DNA of 64,000 nt from contig CAVVFL010000022.1 of assembly GCA_963747375.1 (NCBI GenBank), positions 496,001-560,000 of the forward strand. Direction: 5' to 3'. The stretch is from Sva-07 sp963747375 (GTDB taxonomy: Bacteria > Actinomycetota > Acidimicrobiia > Acidimicrobiales > Ilumatobacteraceae). A program made the translations under genes and the position numbers. The notes under the pieces were generated by a model. It did not search any database, had not been told where the DNA came from, and saw only the letters and a program-made list of their open reading frames with translations. This document shows, piece after piece, positions 27,031 through 36,155 of the stretch. Positions within the stretch are counted from its first letter, which is position 1. Each line of letters begins with the position of its first letter.

Positions 27031-27944
27031 CGAACCAGTGTGGCCCGGGGATGCGCCGAACGGTAGACGTCCCACAGACGTTCCTGGCTCACTTTGGTGT
27101 AGATCTGCGTCGTCGAGATCGACGCGTGGCCGAGCATCTCCTGCACCACCCGCAGGTCCGCTCCGTGGTCGAGCAGGTGGGTGGCGCACGAATGGCGGAG
27201 CACGTGAGGCGACAATTCCCCGCCGACGCCGGCGCGAGTTCCGTACTTCTTGACCACGGCCCACGCAGCCTGGCGGCTCAGTCGGCCGCCGCGGGTGTTG
27301 AGGAACACCGCCTCGGCGTCGTCGCGCGACCGCCACTGATCGGGCATCAGCGCGGCGCGCCCACTCGGTGAGAACCAGTCGTCGAGTGCCGCGGCCGCAC
27401 TCGACCCGAACGGAACGATCCGCTCCTTGGACCCCTTGCCGTACAGCCGCACGAGCCGGGCATCGAGATCGATCTCACCGATCGACAGCCCGACTGCTTC
27501 GGAGATGCGCGCCCCGGTGGCATAGAGCAGTTCGATCAGCGCAAGGTCACGCCGGTGGACCGGTTCGGTGACCACGATGGCATCGATCAGGCTGGTGACC
27601 TGGGCCTCGGTGAGTGGCTTGGGGATGCCGGCCGGCACCCGGACACCCTCGAGATCGGCGGCAGGATCGTCACGTCGCTCCCCTTCGATCGACAGATAGC
27701 GATGCAGCATCCTGATGGCCGCCAGCTGGCGGGCGATCGACGAGGTGGCCCCGCCGGCGGCGCGTCGCTCCCCCACGAACGCCACCAGCTGCTGGTGATC
27801 CACGTCGATCGGCGTCGAGCCGTGCGCGTCGAGCCACACGCAGTAGGCACTGAGATCACGTCGGTACGCCGCCAAGGTGTTGGGCGCCCGCCCCTTCTCG
27901 GCGACCATCCACGACAGGAACTCCTCGACCTCGAGCGGCAGCAT
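27027..27944 (-). CDS. xerD: Tyrosine recombinase XerD-like
   Basis: A 305-residue integrase-family protein. The N-terminal SAM-like domain is EEFLSWMVAEKGRAPNTLAAYRRDLSAY; the catalytic domain has ATGARISEAVGL (first Arg), GKGSKERIVPFG (Lys), LSPHVLRHSCATHLLDHGADLRVVQEMLGHASISTTQIYTKVS (His, Arg, His and the nucleophilic Tyr). All catalytic residues are present. XerC/XerD resolve chromosome dimers at dif. Position next to scpAB-like and NUDIX genes and the length fit the core XerD rather than a mobile integrase. It begins 20 bases after the NUDIX stop. Confidence 0.92.
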   Translation of the reverse strand: MLPLEVEEFLSWMVAEKGRAPNTLAAYRRDLSAYCVWLDAHGSTPIDVDHQQLVAFVGERRAAGGATSSIARQLAAIRMLHRYLSIEGERRDDPAADLEGVRVPAGIPKPLTEAQVTSLIDAIVVTEPVHRRDLALIELLYATGARISEAVGLSIGEIDLDARLVRLYGKGSKERIVPFGSSAAAALDDWFSPSGRAALMPDQWRSRDDAEAVFLNTRGGRLSRQAAWAVVKKYGTRAGVGGELSPHVLRHSCATHLLDHGADLRVVQEMLGHASISTTQIYTKVSQERLWDVYRSAHPRATLVR

Positions 27945-27964
27945 CGGGCGATCGTCGCCCCGCC

Positions 27965-28552
27965 TCAGCTCACGCTCGACGGGTGATCCGAGGCGCGCAG
28001 ACGGCGCTCGGTCAGGAGCAATCCGACCACGGACTTGGCGTCGGTGATCTCGCTCCGCTCGATCATCGCAATCGCCTCGTCGAGCGGCAGGTGGAGCAGC
28101 TCCATGTGTTCCTCTTCCGGGCCATGGCGATCGTGCGGCACCGGCGTACATCCGGTTGCGAGATAGAGCGTCGTCACCGAATCGGTCATGCCCGGCGAGG
28201 GCAGGATCTCGATCAGCAGGTCGAGATGCTCGGCATCGAGGCCGGCCTCCTCGATCAGTTCGCGCCGCGCCACCTCGGCAGTGTCCTCGCCTTCGACATC
28301 GCGCATTCCGGCCGGAATCTCGATCACGGTCCGCTCGTACGGAGGCCGATACTGCGACACGAGCACGACCGACGGGTTGCCCTCGGCATCGAACACGAGC
28401 GGCACGACACCGACGGCGCCCGGCGACCGGACGATGTCACGCCGGAACATTGAACCGTCGGGCGCCTCGAACTCGGCAACTGCCAGATTCCAGACGTGTC
28501 CCTCGTGGATCACCGACTCCGACACTCGTCGGAAGGCAGCGTCGTCGTTCAC
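27965..28552 (-). CDS. NUDIX hydrolase, ADP-ribose pyrophosphatase type
   Basis: A 195-residue protein with the NUDIX box spread over IPAGMRDVEGEDTAEVARRELIEEAGLDAE (consensus GX5EX7REUXEEXGU, with Gly in PAGM and REL.EEAG present), preceded by VVLVSQYRPPYERTVIEIP, typical of ADP-ribose pyrophosphatases. It would hydrolyse ADP-ribose or a related nucleoside diphosphate derivative. GTG 28552 overlaps the pyrG stop by four bases. Confidence 0.88.
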   Translation of the reverse strand: MNDDAAFRRVSESVIHEGHVWNLAVAEFEAPDGSMFRRDIVRSPGAVGVVPLVFDAEGNPSVVLVSQYRPPYERTVIEIPAGMRDVEGEDTAEVARRELIEEAGLDAEHLDLLIEILPSPGMTDSVTTLYLATGCTPVPHDRHGPEEEHMELLHLPLDEAIAMIERSEITDAKSVVGLLLTERRLRASDHPSSVS

Positions 28553-30219
28553 GACGACAACGACGGCTCCGACGACGCAACCGTCTCGGCGTCGGCGAGA
28601 TCGACAACCGGCGCCGGATCGGTGACGGCCCGGCGCGCCAGCGCTGCTGCGATCAGTTCGCGGAACAGCGGATGTGGTCGATCGGGTCGGCTCTTGAACT
28701 CGGGGTGCGCCTGCGTCCCCACCCAGAAGGGATGGCCGGGCAGTTCGATGAACTCCACGAGACGGTTGTCGGGCGACGTCCCCGAGCACCAGAGTCCCGC
28801 TTCCTCGAGTTGGCCACGGTACCGCTCGTTGAACTCGTAACGGTGACGGTGACGTTCGCTCACGACCGGTTCGCCGTAGGCAGCAGCCACCTGCGAGCCC
28901 GATGCGAGCACGGCGTAGTAGGCCCCGAGCCGCATGGTGCCGCCCTTGTCCTCGATGCCACGCTGCTCCAACATCAGATCGATGACCGGATGGCGGGTGG
29001 TGGGGTCGAACTCGGTCGAGTTGGCGTCGACCAGCCCGACCACGTCGCGGGCGAACTCGATCGTCATGGCCTGCAGGCCGAGACACAGCCCGAGACAGGG
29101 CACACCCTCCTCACGGGCGTAGCGGGCGGCTGCGATCTTGCCCTCGACACCCCGGTACCCGAAGCCACCGGGGATCACGATGCCGTCCAGGTGATCGAGT
29201 TGCCCGGCGGCGAGCAGACCCTCGACCGTCTCGGACTGGATCCAGACGATCTCGACGTCGGCCCCATGGTGGAATCCGGCGTGTTTGAGGCTCTCGACCA
29301 CCGACAGGTACGCATCGGGCAGCTCGATGTACTTGCCGATGAGGCCGATCCGCACGGGCGTCGTGGCTGCCTCGACCTTGGCGACGAACTGTTCCCAGTA
29401 CGTCAGATCCGGCCGGCCGTCGAGACGCAACAGCTCACACACGAAGTCGTCGAGGCCCTCGTCGTGCAGGATCAACGGCAGTTCGTAGATGTTCTTGGCG
29501 TCAGCGGCATTGACGACCGCACGCTCCTCGACGTCGCAGAGGCTGGAGATCTTGCGCTTCAGATCGTCGGACAGCGGCGCTTCGCTTCGGCAGACGATCA
29601 CGTCGGGCTGGATGCCGCGACTGCGCAGCTCGGTCACCGAGTGCTGTGTGGGCTTGGTCTTCTGTTCGCCCGACGGGCCGATGAACGGCACGAGCGTGAC
29701 ATGGATGTAGCAGACGTTGTCGCGTCCGACCATGTTGCGGAACTGGCGGATCGCTTCGAGGAACGGCAGGATCTCGATGTCGCCGACGGTGCCGCCGACT
29801 TCGGTGATCACCACGTCGACGTCGTCGTGGGCCACCCGCTGCACACGGCGCTTGATCTCGTCGGTGATGTGGGGGATCACCTGAACGGTCTTGCCGAGGT
29901 AGTCACCGCGGCGTTCGGCGGCCAGCACCGCCTGGTAGATCGAGCCGGTGGTGGCGTTGGAGTTGCGCGACAGGTTCTCGTCGATGAAGCGCTCGTAGTG
30001 TCCGAGGTCGAGATCGGTCTCGCCGCCGTCGTCGGTGACGAACACCTCGCCGTGTTCGAACGGATTCATCGTGCCCGGATCGATGTTGATGTACGGGTCG
30101 AGCTTCTGGAGCGTGACCCGCAGACCCCGCAGCTTCAGGAGCCGTCCGAGCGACGACGCGGTCAGGCCCTTGCCGAGCGAGCTGGCAACGCCTCCCGTCA
30201 CGAAAATGTGCTTCGGCAT
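28549..30219 (-). CDS. pyrG: CTP synthase
   Basis: A 556-residue two-domain enzyme. The N-terminal synthetase domain starts MPKHIFVTGGVASSLGKG (P-loop) and has DPYINIDPGTMNPFEHGEVFV and EVGGTVGDIE; the C-terminal class I glutaminase has GFGYRGVEGK, the catalytic Cys in PCLGLCLGLQAM, and His/Glu in GTQAHPEFKSRP. It makes CTP from UTP with glutamine. GGAGG sits upstream of the ATG, and TATGGT about 60 bases upstream may be its -10 element. A weak inverted repeat (TCGCG/CGCGA) near 30310-30325 may end recN transcription. Confidence 0.97.
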   Translation of the reverse strand: MPKHIFVTGGVASSLGKGLTASSLGRLLKLRGLRVTLQKLDPYINIDPGTMNPFEHGEVFVTDDGGETDLDLGHYERFIDENLSRNSNATTGSIYQAVLAAERRGDYLGKTVQVIPHITDEIKRRVQRVAHDDVDVVITEVGGTVGDIEILPFLEAIRQFRNMVGRDNVCYIHVTLVPFIGPSGEQKTKPTQHSVTELRSRGIQPDVIVCRSEAPLSDDLKRKISSLCDVEERAVVNAADAKNIYELPLILHDEGLDDFVCELLRLDGRPDLTYWEQFVAKVEAATTPVRIGLIGKYIELPDAYLSVVESLKHAGFHHGADVEIVWIQSETVEGLLAAGQLDHLDGIVIPGGFGYRGVEGKIAAARYAREEGVPCLGLCLGLQAMTIEFARDVVGLVDANSTEFDPTTRHPVIDLMLEQRGIEDKGGTMRLGAYYAVLASGSQVAAAYGEPVVSERHRHRYEFNERYRGQLEEAGLWCSGTSPDNRLVEFIELPGHPFWVGTQAHPEFKSRPDRPHPLFRELIAAALARRAVTDPAPVVDLADAETVASSEPSLSS

Positions 30220-30341
30220 CTGCCAATCCTCCGTCTCGATTCCCGATGTCCGCACGACACCATGACGGGAGATCACCATACCCCGCCGGGCCGAGTCCCC
30301 CGTGCCATCTCGCGAATCAATCACGCGATTCTGCTCGCGGC

Positions 30342-31941
30342 TCAGCGATCGAGGAGCTCGCGAGCATGTTCGAGCGCGGAGTCGGTGTTGGAACCCGACA
30401 GCATCCGAGCGACCTCGACGACACGATCCGCTCCTTCGATCGGCGCGGCGTGCGCGAACGTTTCGCCGTCGCGCACCGATCTTGGCGACCGAGACCTGCA
30501 CCTCGGCGGCAGCGGCCACCTGGGCGAGGTGTGTCACCACGAGCACCTGATGCGACCTCGCCCAGCTGCGCCAGCGCATCGCCGATCGCTTGCGCGGCCG
30601 CTCCACCGATTCCGGCATCGACCTCGTCGAACACCAGCGTGCGGCCATCCTCGGACCGGTTCGAGGCATGAGACAGCACCAGCCGCAGTGCGAGCATCGC
30701 TCGGGCCAGTTCGCCGCCGGACGCAACCCGGGTCAGCGGCAGGAGCGGCGAGCCGGGGTTCGCTGCCAGGAGGAACTGGACCCGATCGCCCGGGTGATCG
30801 TCGGGATGGTCACCGATCTCGACGCCGACCGACGCATGGGGCATCGCCAACCGACGCAACTCCGCCTCGACGGCCGAAGCGAGCAGCGGGCCGACCTCGC
30901 GACGGCGCCGCCCGACGGCCTCGGCCGCAACCAGCTCCGCCGCGAGTGCATCCTGGCGCGCCCGGTCGAGTTCTGCGGCGCGTTCGTCGAACCGTTCGAG
31001 TTCGGCGAGCCGATCGGCCGATTCGGCGTGGAACGCCATCACTGCCGCCAAGTCGTCTCCGTACTTCCGGCGCAGATTCTTGAGCAGCTGGCGTCGCTCA
31101 CGGATCTCGGCCAGTCGCTCGGGCGACTCGTCGATCCGCTCTCCCGCTCCCGCGGATCTCACCGACCACGTCGTCGAGTTCGGCCAACAGATCCCGCAGC
31201 CGTGTCACCTGCTCGGCGAACGGTGAACGTCCGTCGAGCGCTCCGAGCGCCACGGCGATCGCATCGTGAGCTCCCCCGTCGTCCGACATCGAAGCGACCG
31301 AGGAGGCCGCGGCCTCGCGATGAGCCGTCGCGTCGGCCAGTATCGACTCCTCGGCATCGAGACGCTCGTCCTCACCTGCGTCGGCGACGTCGGCGGCATC
31401 GAGCTCGTCGACCTGGAACCGCAGCAGATCGATCTCTCTCGCCCGAGCACGCTCGTCGCCTCCGAGCGCTGCCAGTTCTGCGTCGATCTCGGTGAGCCGC
31501 GCACGCGCGGCACGCAGCGGTGCGAGATCGATGGCTCCGTACTCGTCGAGCGCGGCGCGCTGTGTCGCCGCCGACAGCAGCGACTGGTGGGCGTGTTGGC
31601 CGTGGAGGTCGACGGCATCGGCGGCTGCGTCGGCGAGCGACGCGACCGTGGCCAGCCGACCGTTGACGTACGCCCGTGATCGGCCCGACGTCGGAATCAC
31701 CCTCGTCAGCACCGTCTCCGTGCCGTCGGGTGTGATGAGGCGACCGTCGACACGTGCCTCGGTCGGCACCGTGACGAACCATCGACGCATCGGCCCGGCC
31801 CCCGACCAACAGTTCGATCGCCTCGACCAGCATGGTCTTGCCGGCGCCCGTCTCCCCGGTGAGCGCGGTGAGGCCCGGGCCGAGGACGATCTCGATGCGC
31901 TCGATGACGCCGAGATTCTCGATGTGCAGTTCGGTCAGCAT
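30342..31941 (-). CDS. recN: DNA repair protein RecN (four frameshifts)
   Basis: Five segments form one protein of about 531 residues when single extra bases near 31761, 31150, 30553 and 30478 are removed. The start is MLTELHIENLGVIERIEI, with Walker A LTGETGAGKTML and DLHGQHAHQSLL; the second half has coiled-coil sequence (ERLAEIRERRQLLKNLRRKYG), LTRVASGGELARAMLAL (ABC signature), LVFDEVDAGIGG (Walker B) and THLAQVAAAAEVQ. RecN is an SMC-like ATPase acting at double-strand breaks. ATG 31941 overlaps the nadK stop (TGATG), the usual nadK-recN arrangement. All motifs survive, so decay is unlikely. Confidence 0.93.
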
Positions 31942-32789
31942 CAGCGGTCGGCGAGGCCGAACTTGGCCTTGAGGATCTGGTGGTACCGCTCACCACCGAA
32001 GCGCACGAAGTTGGCGGTCGCGTCCGACGGTGCACACCGCACGACGTCACCGTCATCGAGGGCGCCTGCTGCCCGCCCGTCCAGCGTGAGCTCGGCGGGC
32101 CGATGCCCCGACACCTCGATCTCGATCACCTCGGAGGGATCGAGCACGAGCGTGCGATCGAACAGCATGTGCGGCGACACGGGCGTGAGGAGCATCGCTC
32201 GATGGCGGGGCGACACGATCGGTCCGCGCGCGGAGAGCGAGTACGCAGTCGACCCCGTCGGTGTGGCCACGATGAGCCCGTCGGCGGCGTAGTAGGTGAA
32301 CGGTTCACCGTCGATGCGCGCCAGCAGTCGCACGGTGTGCCCGGACACGGCCTTCTCGACGACTGCCTCGTTGAGGGCTCGCCCCACGTGGACACCGTTG
32401 ACGGCGACGTCGAGCATCATCCGTTCATCGAGGTGCCAGCTGCCCGTGACCGCGCCGCCGGCGATCTTCGTCAGCGCCTCGTCGAGGCGATCGGGTTCGA
32501 CTTCGGTGAGATAGCCGAGCGAACCCAGGTTCACGCCCAGCAGCGGCACCGCTGCACCTTCGAGCAGCCGGACCGAGCGAAGCATGGTGCCGTCCCCACC
32601 GAGGCTCAGGACCAGATCGGCTTCGCTCAGGGGCCTCGCGCTCGCGAGGTCGGCGAGATCGAGGGCGACGGCATCATCGTCGGGCATCCAGAACTCGATG
32701 CCACGATCACGACACCACATCTGCGCCTGGAGCGCATAGTGACCGGCCGTGGTCCGTTCGTGATGGGCCACCAGGGCGATGGCCTCCAT
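31941..32789 (-). CDS. nadK: NAD kinase
   Basis: A 282-residue protein with LVLSLGGDGTMLRSVRLL (the GGDGT ATP/NAD site), LLGVNLGSLGYLTEV, ADGLIVATPTGSTAYSLSARGPIVSP and a C-terminal VIEIEVSGHRPAELTLDGR, all diagnostic of NAD kinase. It phosphorylates NAD to NADP. ATG 32789 shares its bases with the tlyA stop (TGATG), and recN follows the same way, so tlyA-nadK-recN is a tightly packed unit. Confidence 0.96.
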   Translation of the reverse strand: MEAIALVAHHERTTAGHYALQAQMWCRDRGIEFWMPDDDAVALDLADLASARPLSEADLVLSLGGDGTMLRSVRLLEGAAVPLLGVNLGSLGYLTEVEPDRLDEALTKIAGGAVTGSWHLDERMMLDVAVNGVHVGRALNEAVVEKAVSGHTVRLLARIDGEPFTYYAADGLIVATPTGSTAYSLSARGPIVSPRHRAMLLTPVSPHMLFDRTLVLDPSEVIEIEVSGHRPAELTLDGRAAGALDDGDVVRCAPSDATANFVRFGGERYHQILKAKFGLADR

Positions 32790-33535
32790 CAGACGGCCGC
32801 AGAGCGTGCATGGACGAGGAACTCGACGTTGCCGTCGGCGCCGGTGATGGGTGATGTCGTCCACCCCACGATGTCGCATCCGGCCGCATGCAGGGCGTCG
32901 CCGACCTCGCCGCGCACCCGTTCGTGGACGACCGGATCGGTGATCACCCCGCGCCCCTTGTCGACTTCCTGACGACCGGCTTCGAATTGCGGCTTGACGA
33001 GCAGGATCATCGGTGACCCAGGTTGGCACAGACGCGTGAGGATCGGAATCACGAGCCGCAACGAGATGAACGACAGATCACCGACGACGACGTCGACGGG
33101 TTCACCGATCGTGCCGAGATCGGCGTGACGCACGTTGCAGCGTTCGAGATTGGTGACCCGCTCGTCGGCGCGGAGACGCTCGTGCAACTGACCATGCCCG
33201 ACGTCGAGAGCGATCACGTGAGCGGCGCCTCGTTGGAGCAGGCAGTCGGTGAACCCGCCCGTGGATGCACCGACGTCGAGGGCTCGCCGGCCCGTCACGT
33301 CGACGTCGAAGACCGCGAGCGCGTGATCGAGCTTCTCGGCGCCGCGCCCGACGAATCGGGCGGGAGGGCCCTCGATCACGAGGGCGTCGCCGGCTGCGAC
33401 CTGACGAGATGCCTTGTCGGCAACCGCACCGTTGACCAGCACACGATGGTCCGCGATGAGGTGTTGCGCTTCGGTGCGGCTCGCCGTCAGCTCACGTCGA
33501 ACGAGTTCGGCGTCGAGCCGTCGACGAGCCGCCAC
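32789..33535 (-). CDS. tlyA: TlyA-type rRNA 2'-O-methyltransferase
   Basis: A 248-residue protein with an N-terminal S4 RNA-binding domain (RRRLDAELVRRELTASRTEAQHLI, VLVNGAVADKASRQV) and an FtsJ-like SAM domain (RALDVGASTGGFTDCLLQRGA, VVGDLSFISLRLV, LLVKPQFEAGRQEV). The KDKE-type residues of 2'-O-methyltransferases appear to be present. TlyA methylates cytidines of 16S and 23S rRNA and sensitises mycobacteria to capreomycin. GTG 33535 is used as the start, eight bases beyond the phasin-like stop. Confidence 0.92.
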   Translation of the reverse strand: MAARRRLDAELVRRELTASRTEAQHLIADHRVLVNGAVADKASRQVAAGDALVIEGPPARFVGRGAEKLDHALAVFDVDVTGRRALDVGASTGGFTDCLLQRGAAHVIALDVGHGQLHERLRADERVTNLERCNVRHADLGTIGEPVDVVVGDLSFISLRLVIPILTRLCQPGSPMILLVKPQFEAGRQEVDKGRGVITDPVVHERVRGEVGDALHAAGCDIVGWTTSPITGADGNVEFLVHARSAAV

Positions 33536-33542
33536 GAACTGA

Positions 33543-34066
33543 TCAGCCGGCGGATGTGCCCGCAGCAGCGGCCTTCTTGGCCGGAGCCTTCTTGGCGGCG
33601 GTCTTCTTGGCCGGCAGTCTTCTTGGCCGGCAGCCTTCTTGGCCGGAGCCTTCTTGGCGGCAGTCTTCTTGGCCGGAGCCTTCTTGGCGGCAGTCTTCTT
33701 GGCCGGAGCCTTCTTGGCGGCGGTCTTCTTGGCCGGAGCCTTCTTCGCGCCGGTGGCGTTGTTCATCTCGGCCTTGACGCGCTCGGCGATCTTCTCGGCG
33801 AGTTCCTCGAAACGATCCTCGAGTTCGTCGAAGCGCTCTGAGAGCCAGTTGATCTGCTTGGAGAACTCGCTCTGGATGCTCTCCGTGAGGCGCTCCGAGG
33901 TCTCACGACCACGATCGAGGAGCGTCTGGACCGCCTTCTCGGCGTCGTCGCGCCGAACCTCGCCGGCCTTCACCATCGACTGAACGATCGACTCGGCTTG
34001 CTTGCGCGAGATGTTGCTGAATTCGACGCCTGCGTCGACCAGTCGTTGCAATGTCGTATTTTCCAT
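33543..34066 (-). CDS. Phasin-like protein with Lys/Ala/Pro-rich histone-like tail (two frameshifts)
   Basis: The N-terminal 105 residues are alpha-helical and highly charged: ISRKQAESIVQSMVKAGEV, DDAEKAVQTLLDRGRE and a coiled coil around RFDELEDRFEELAEKIAERV, similar to the PhaF/COG3937 phasin-like group. The tail is built of AAKKAPAKKT-type units like those of bacterial H1-like proteins. Two extra bases near 33600-33620, within the repeats, break the frame; corrected, the protein ends AAAAGTSAG after about 173 residues. In PhaF-type proteins the tail binds DNA and the helical part binds polyhydroxyalkanoate granules; no PHA synthase gene is in the window, so a nucleoid role is equally possible. 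Confidence 0.75.
33572..33750. repeat. Tandem repeats encoding the Lys/Ala/Pro tail
   Basis: Roughly 30-bp units alternate CTTCTTGGCCGGAGC and CTTCTTGGCGGCAGT on the plus strand, with local copies differing by one base. They encode the AKK-x-P/A-AKK tail of the phasin-like protein. The two frame breaks in this gene fall inside the array, where misreading or slippage is easiest. Confidence 0.8.
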
Positions 34067-34075
34067 GAGGCCAGG

Positions 34076-34951
34076 CTACTGCCCCTGCTCAGCGGCCGAC
34101 ACGAGACGCGCCAGAGACGCGAGATCGGCGAGGTCGAAGTCGACGGCGATCCCGTCGTCCACGACAGCGCCAGGCTGCGACACGCCCGAGCGGACGAGCG
34201 CGAAACGACACCCGAGCCGTTGAGCGAACAATCCGTCGGTCTCCGCGCGGTCGCCCACCATCACGGTCCGCGTGGGATCGAATGCCTGCTGCGGGGTCGA
34301 CAGCAACTGCGCGATGAGTTCGGCCATCGGAGCGTGCGGCTTGCCGCCGATGACCGGCTCGACTCCCGCCGCGGTCGCAACTGCGGCGAGGATCGAGCCG
34401 CCCCCCGGCTGCAAACCCGTCGGCGTCGGATACGTCGAGTCGGTGTTGGTGCCGATCAAGCGGGCTCCGGCACGCACCGCCGCCGACGCCACCGACAATC
34501 GCTCGAAGTCGAACTCGCGGTGCAAGCCGACGACGACTGCGTCGAAGCCGACGGGGTTCACCGCTGCGTTGTTGAGGACGACGTCGGCGCCTCGCTCCTC
34601 GAACGCCTCGACGACGCCGGCGCCACCAGCGACCAGCACCCGCTCGCCCGGTCGCACCAGCAGCGCCGCCGCCATCGCGGAACTCACCACGTCACCCGCC
34701 GCCGGAATCCCGATCGCGGCGAGCGTCGCTTCGTGATGAGCGCGCACAGCCATGGAGTTGTTGGTGACGAAGATCACTCGGCGACCAGCGGCCCGCATGT
34801 CGGCGATCGCCTCGACCGATCCAGCGATGGGTTCATGGGCGAGCCAGACCACGCCATCGAGGTCGCAGAGGACCGTGTCGATGCGCTCCGAGGGGTCTCG
34901 AGGACTGTCCACGGGCGCGATCGTTGCAGGATGGGGGGTCGACGATGGCAT
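34076..34951 (-). CDS. HAD-IIA phosphatase (NagD/PGP-like)
   Basis: A 291-residue protein with the HAD motif I VLCDLDGVVWLAHEPIAG, motif II TNNSMA, the conserved GGKPHAPM, and motif IV VGDRAETDGLFAQRLG. NagD-type members hydrolyse sugar phosphates, phosphoglycolate or similar small phosphates; the substrate is not visible. The start ATG lies only nine bases from the GTG of the divergent DUF1015 gene, so the promoters must lie inside the opposing coding ends. The gene ends nine bases after the phasin-like start. Confidence 0.9.
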   Translation of the reverse strand: MPSSTPHPATIAPVDSPRDPSERIDTVLCDLDGVVWLAHEPIAGSVEAIADMRAAGRRVIFVTNNSMAVRAHHEATLAAIGIPAAGDVVSSAMAAALLVRPGERVLVAGGAGVVEAFEERGADVVLNNAAVNPVGFDAVVVGLHREFDFERLSVASAAVRAGARLIGTNTDSTYPTPTGLQPGGGSILAAVATAAGVEPVIGGKPHAPMAELIAQLLSTPQQAFDPTRTVMVGDRAETDGLFAQRLGCRFALVRSGVSQPGAVVDDGIAVDFDLADLASLARLVSAAEQGQ

Positions 34952-34960
34952 CCTGTCGTC

Positions 34961-36145
34961 GTGCCGCGATTCACTCCGTTCCCCGCCCTGCGCTATTGCG
35001 ACCGATCGATCGACGATCTCATCGCCCCGCCGTACGACGTGTTGTCCGCTGCCGACCTCGATGAGTTGGGAGCGCGAAGTCGATTCAACATCACCCACGT
35101 CGACGTGCCCCAGGAGGCTCGTGGCGCCGACCGGTACCTCGACGCCGCGAACACACTCGACGAGTGGGTCGACGCCGGAGTGATGGAGTACGACGACGCC
35201 CCGACCTTCACGATCTATCGCATGCGCTTCACCGACGCGACGGGGGCCCCACGCGACATCGCCGGCGTGCTGGGAGGGCTCGAGGTCGTCGACGAGGGCG
35301 CGGGCGGCGTGCTCCCCCATGAGCGGGTGACGCCCAAGGCCTCGACCGACCGGCTCGATCTCACGCGGGCCACACGCGCCAACATGTCGCCCGTCTGGGG
35401 CCTCTCGCTCGCCACGGGGTTGACCGACCTGCTCGCCGCGCCGGGCGAGCCGCTGAGTTCGGTGACCGTCGACGGTGTGGAGCACGTGGTCGAGCGGGTG
35501 TCGGATCCGGCGCGGATCGAGGCGATCGCCGCGCTGATCGCCACCGACGACGTCCTCATCGCCGACGGTCACCATCGCTACGGCATCAGCCGTACCTACC
35601 GCGACGAGGTTCGCGCCGGCAATGCCGACCAGCCGTCGCCCGCCGACGAGACACTGGCCTTCGTCAACGAACTCGTGGCCGACCAGCTGTCGGTCGAGGC
35701 GATCCACCGGCTCTATCACGACGTGACGTTCGACGATCTGACGACCGCGCTCGACGCCGTGTTCGAGCGTTCCGACGCCGGCGTTCCCGGCGCCGACACG
35801 CTTGCCACGATGGACGGCGACGAGGTGCTCTGCCTCGTCGCCCCGGACGGCACTGCACAATGGCTGTCACCGCGACCCGGCGCCTTCGACTCGGTGCGGG
35901 CGCTCGACGGCGCCTGGCTCGAGTACGCACTGGCCGGCCTCGACCACCGGGTCGCCTATCAGCACGGGGTCGACCACGTCGTCGACGCCGTCACCTCCGG
36001 CGAGGCCGTTGCCGCGGTCCTGATCCGACCGGTGAGCGTGGCCGAGATCGAGCGGACCGCCCGCGAGGGTGCCCTGATGCCGCCCAAGTCGACCTTCTTC
36101 ACGCCGAAGCTGCGAACCGGGCTGGTCATCCGCAGCCTCGTCTGA
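34961..36145 (+). CDS. DUF1015 family protein
   Basis: A 394-residue protein with the family landmarks: APPYDVLSAADLDEL near the N-terminus, NITHVDVPQEARGADRYLDAA, FTIYRMRF, ERVTPKASTDRLDLTRATRANMSPVWGLS, and ADGHHRYGISRTYRDE with the conserved HHR. No enzymatic role is firmly established for the family to my knowledge. GTG 34961 starts the conserved PRFTPFPALRY segment. The gene is divergent from a HAD-IIA phosphatase and converges on the SSB-like gene with ten bases between the stops. Confidence 0.88.
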   Translation: MPRFTPFPALRYCDRSIDDLIAPPYDVLSAADLDELGARSRFNITHVDVPQEARGADRYLDAANTLDEWVDAGVMEYDDAPTFTIYRMRFTDATGAPRDIAGVLGGLEVVDEGAGGVLPHERVTPKASTDRLDLTRATRANMSPVWGLSLATGLTDLLAAPGEPLSSVTVDGVEHVVERVSDPARIEAIAALIATDDVLIADGHHRYGISRTYRDEVRAGNADQPSPADETLAFVNELVADQLSVEAIHRLYHDVTFDDLTTALDAVFERSDAGVPGADTLATMDGDEVLCLVAPDGTAQWLSPRPGAFDSVRALDGAWLEYALAGLDHRVAYQHGVDHVVDAVTSGEAVAAVLIRPVSVAEIERTAREGALMPPKSTFFTPKLRTGLVIRSLV

Positions 36146-36155
36146 CACCGCACGC

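Noticed and set aside
27027..27944. Integrase of a mobile element
   Set aside because: No att repeats, cargo or tRNA nearby; sequence length and neighbours fit the housekeeping XerD.
30342..31941. recN as a pseudogene or as a case of programmed frameshifting
   Set aside because: Four breaks at unrelated sequences with no slippery heptamer, all motifs intact, and similar breaks in many other genes; sequencing error explains them better.
33572..33750. Possible CRISPR-like repeat array
   Set aside because: The repeats are contiguous, without unique spacers, and encode a Lys/Ala/Pro protein tail in frame.
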